The notes under the pieces were generated by a model. The model searched no databases, had not been told where the DNA came from, and saw only the letters and a program-made list of their open reading frames with translations. Positions 60,968 through 64,000 of a DNA stretch of 64,000 bases are shown in pieces (position 1 is the stretch's first letter; every line of letters begins with the position of its first letter). Source of the stretch: Orbaceae bacterium lpD04 (lineage in GTDB: Bacteria; Pseudomonadota; Gammaproteobacteria; Enterobacterales; Orbaceae); the NCBI GenBank assembly GCA_036251935.1, contig CP133967.1, positions 1,683,488-1,747,487 on the forward strand. The letters are read 5' to 3'. The position numbers and the translations under genes are program-made.

Positions 60968-61051
60968 TAGGTTAATTCATGTTTATTACTTTAAAAGCGA
61001 TCAATTGAGGAAATTGCGAGGAAGATCATATGGTTGATAAATAATTAGGTC

Positions 61052-61077
61052 AGTTCTGCGATAGGGATCGCAGAACT
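61052..61077 (-). terminator. 11-bp hairpin after immunity gene 61150-61854
   Basis: AGTTCTGCGAT (61052-61062), loop AGGG, ATCGCAGAACT (61067-61077), identical to 57536-57561. About 70 bases after the immunity stop. Confidence 0.45.
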
Positions 61078-61149
61078 AGAAATTAAAGAAAGGCTTTTGT
61101 GATAAAAGAAGATAATCATCAAATTTAAATTCATGTTAACAAATTAATT

Positions 61150-61854
61150 TTACAGTACTTTTGTTAATTTAATTTCTTTATTATGCTCTAAGTTATAAAC
61201 TATTTTATCTATAATACCATTATTAGAAATAGCGACAATTTCTGATATCTTAAAATCCTCTTCTCCTAATAAGATAAACACTATACCTTTTTGAATTAGA
61301 ATAAAATCAATGCATTTAGAGTAATCCGCCTGATTAATAGCTATATCAAATTCATCAATTTTAGATTTATCAATTAGAAAGAAAAAACCACGATTAATTT
61401 TATACGACACACTGCTGATCAATTCATCAATTTCATCTGTATTTTTAATATCTAAATAAGCAATACCTCCCATTTTTAATTTTTTATCAACTTGAATAAT
61501 AAATTCTTTTTTATTATTCAAAAATGGGTATTTTTTCCATGGTAAATTTATATATTTTTTATTTAGTGACTTTTTTAACCACCAGTAGCCCTTATGTTTT
61601 AAAATAGGATTATCATCTTGTAATGGTTCAAACTCACTATAGTAACCTAGTATATTACTTCTTTTATCCATACCAGTGGCATAAATAAGTTTCATTAAAA
61701 TATCAAAATATCCTTGTTCACGATTTGGATTAAATCCTTCTAAACTAATAGCAGGATAATCCTGAGATAATTTTTTAACATATTCAAAATATAAAACGCC
61801 ATTATCATCACCTCGAATATTTTTAGTTTTTCTTATTTTATAATCAGTAATCAT
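61150..61854 (-). CDS. Putative immunity protein of the rightmost cdiA CT
   Basis: A 234-residue soluble protein starting MITDYKIRKTKNIRGDD. The ATG at 61854 has AAAGGAA well placed and overlaps the toxin stop by 11 bases; a start at 61875 lacks a site. Blocks GYYSEFEPLQDDNPILKHKG and YWWLKKSLNKKYINLPWKK are distinctive, but I do not recognise a family. Confidence 0.65.
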   Translation of the reverse strand: MITDYKIRKTKNIRGDDNGVLYFEYVKKLSQDYPAISLEGFNPNREQGYFDILMKLIYATGMDKRSNILGYYSEFEPLQDDNPILKHKGYWWLKKSLNKKYINLPWKKYPFLNNKKEFIIQVDKKLKMGGIAYLDIKNTDEIDELISSVSYKINRGFFFLIDKSKIDEFDIAINQADYSKCIDFILIQKGIVFILLGEEDFKISEIVAISNNGIIDKIVYNLEHNKEIKLTKVL

Positions 61855-64000
61855 AATGGTTTCCTTTATCGTCATTAAAATGTGGTCCTCTGTTTTGAGG
61901 GTTATTCTCTCCGTAGATATGCCCACCAGCATCTTCTCGAATCTTAATAACCTCTATAGTTCCATCTTCATGTCTAACATCAAATTCATACACTCTTCCC
62001 TCCTGCTTTTTACCTTGACGGTCATAGTTATCAACTACTCGATCTGGTTGTGTTGTAACAGGTATTCCTGATTGTCTTTTTGCTTCATTAAAAGCACCAG
62101 ATCTTCCAGCTCCCTCTGGCGACATATTTGGCGGAGGTAATCCATCTGCAGTTAAAACATTATCTTGCCAATTACCTACACTTATTTCAGGACCGGCATA
62201 AATGCCCTCATTTTTATCTCGATCTATGATTGGAGTAACAAATTTCCCTTCATCTTTATCTTGCTCTTGAATTGGCGTGCCAATAATTATCGGTTTAGTC
62301 TGTTCTGGTATTGGAGTACCTTCCAACTTAGGGCTATCATTTGGATCTATTGCTATTGTCGTTTTTAATTCATTATCTAATGATTCATGATAAATCTTAT
62401 CGCCCCACGTATCACTACCAAACATGATAGGTGCAAGCCCTTTTTTGGCTAAAATTTGTTGATCTAGCCAAGCAACCTGTTCAGGCATTAATCCTTTAAT
62501 CTGTTCAGGATCACGGCTCCTTCCTGCATCCATTGCTTCCTGGATTTGAGAATTAGTTAAACCAAAATTCACACCTAGTTGCGCAAGGCCATTTCGACAG
62601 GTCGCATTCTTCATACAGAATTCATAACCCTTTTCCAAACCTTTAATTATAGGTTTAGCCAAAGAATTATTCTCAACCGCATTTTTACTGCCTGCAACCG
62701 CAGTACCAACATCACCAATATTACCGCCACTTCCTGCGGCAACAGCAAGGCCACTGGCTAATTGCGCTAAAGCGCTGATGTTTTCTTTTTCAGCTTGCGT
62801 TAAGTCGCTTGGATCTCGACCATCATACAGGGTTTTACGAATATAATCAGCTGCCGCTTCACCCGAAACAGCGCCAATGCCGCCCGCTAATGCCGAGTTC
62901 CCTTGCGCGGCTGCAACTGCGGCGCCGAGTATGGCATGAGCAATCAAATTAGCCTCTGGATTCTCATTTTTCCATTCGCCGGTTATCGGGTCTTTAGATC
63001 CTGTCGCCAATTTGATTTGCTCTGCCAAATAAGGCGCACTGGCGCCAGCAAGCCCGCCAGTAAAATCACCCGTAATCAGGCCGCTAACAATCGCAGTTGC
63101 TGCATCAATGCCTTTACTGACAGCGCTGCCCATTCCACCATTCGTTTTACCTTTTCTTGGTTGTTTTTGACTTGAGTATCAACCGCGCTATAGTAAAAGC
63201 TGTCTTTATCACTTTTATAAAAATCATCTAACGAAATTTTTGCTTTATCTTCATCACTTAATTTATCGTATACTTTTTTCGCTTCCGCTTTAGCTAGCTC
63301 ATCCTTATTCTTATCAACATCATTTTGCGCCTGTATGCGATCGTATTTATTGACCACATCTTTCGCTTGGGCGGCAATGTCTCTGACTAGGTCAAGCGCA
63401 TCCATTTTATCTTGTTCTTTTTGTTTATCAAAGATTTGACCTAATGGATTGTTGGCGTTTTCAGTATTACGGCTTAAATCATCAACATTTTGCTTTTGTT
63501 CGTCTTGATTACGCACAATTAACGTGCCGTCTTCTACCGCTGATTTAGTCGTACTTGAAGCGCTATCACTGTTGTGATAAATCGATGGCATACCCGCTGT
63601 CGGTGATGCGCCGCTAGTACCAATACTGATTGATACATGGCTGACATCAAAGTCGGCTTTGTTTTCAATATCACTAAAGCTAATGGTGCCAGTGTCGAGT
63701 TTATTGTTTGATTTATCCTCAGCGGTTGAGGCAATGACCGCCCCTTTAAGGTCGGTATTATTGCCAACGGTCACATCAAAGCCATTTTTGCCGGCAAAAA
63801 TACCCGACTGGTCGGTGACGCTGGCCCAATTACTGTCCATTTTGGTTTGTGATAACGCTAAGTTACCACTAAAACCTGTACCAAATGAGCCATTGACCGA
63901 AGCGGTGATTTTTTCATAATCATAGTTATCAGTATCTTGCAGGGACGCAATATTAAGGTTATGACCGACGTCCATCTTAACACCATCACCTTTTAACTGC
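61844..64000 (-). pseudogene. CdiA 3' part: FHA repeats, pre-toxin, VENN and nuclease-like CT (runs off window, one frameshift)
   Basis: From the right edge: KGDGVKMDVGHNLNIASL and FHA repeats (NGSFGTGFSGNLALSQTK), the linker NPLGQIFDKQKEQDKMDALD, the pre-toxin domain and VENNSLAKPII. A CT of about 250 residues ends GRVYEFDVRHEDGTIEVIKI, GGHIYGENNPQNRGPHFN and GNHYDY. The His/Asn-rich end suggests a metal nuclease, by look only. Between 63152 and 63155 a run of A is one short against 51838-51845, so the frame breaks between NNQEKVKR and GGMGSAVSKG. Whether this is the main cdiA or another orphan piece depends on sequence beyond 64000. Confidence 0.75.

Noticed and set aside
35338-63919. Plus-strand frames antisense to the cdiA fragments, repeated several times (for example 37161-37472, 56923-57183, 63659-63919)
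   Set aside because: They recur because the minus-strand CdiA repeats recur; composition follows the opposite coding strand, and there are no ribosome sites.
29657-64000. CRISPR array suggested by many direct repeats
   Set aside because: The repeats are kilobase-long coding segments or irregularly spaced R1/R2 blocks; no regular 25-40 base repeat-spacer pattern exists.

Overview
The window is AT-rich gammaproteobacterial chromosome. Gene content (rnd, cmoA-cmoB, bacterial alpha-2-macroglobulin next to pbpC, yqiJ-yqiK, yjfI/yjfJ) and base composition suggest an Orbaceae-like host (Gilliamella, Frischella, Orbus group). That assignment is inference from gene style; no rRNA or tRNA marker was seen here.

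Positions 1-29150 are an ordinary, densely coded region. On the minus strand lie rnd, then a membrane-stress cluster (DUF2170 YjfI, PspA-like YjfJ, YqiJ, flotillin YqiK, the last cut by the window edge). A membrane metallophosphoesterase (-) lies beside the plus-strand tRNA-wobble pair cmoA-cmoB. Next come a 1990-residue alpha-2-macroglobulin with a CSEQ thioester site and pbpC, a GST-like gene, a small monooxygenase, a dihydroorotate-dehydrogenase-like enzyme paired with an amidohydrolase, a divergent amino-acid permease and an outer-membrane beta-barrel. A beta-glucoside PTS operon follows (6-phospho-beta-glucosidase, EIIB, PRD activator, EIIA, a membrane protein, EIIC; all minus), with a terminator at its end.

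Positions 29600-64000 are a very large minus-strand array of orphan CdiA C-terminal toxin (CT) and immunity cassettes, downstream of a cdiA-type gene that runs off the right edge. I count 15 toxin modules, nearly all carrying the VENN pre-toxin boundary, and 18 small immunity-type genes. Toxin types that can be read include EndoU RNase with MafI, a SAM-methyltransferase-like domain, a possible colicin E3-like rRNase, a PD-(D/E)XK-like nuclease with a zinc-ribbon immunity protein, a C39/papain-like peptidase, glycine-rich putative pore formers with membrane immunity proteins, and several recurrent polymorphic toxins of unknown activity. Each module carries a differently truncated, nearly identical piece of FHA repeat and pre-toxin region, so the array is also a long series of direct repeats.

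Two things mark the joints. One is a roughly 45-bp repeat (called R1 here) that abuts the cut 5' end of several modules and also lies on each side of the PTS operon. The other is a set of plus-strand fragments of a SymE-type toxin gene, each preceded by what looks like the tail of an XRE-type regulator. Toxin frames on the left (29-48 kb) are widely damaged by frameshifts and stops, while all 18 immunity frames are open. This is the pattern expected if donor CTs accumulate and decay while immunity stays under selection.
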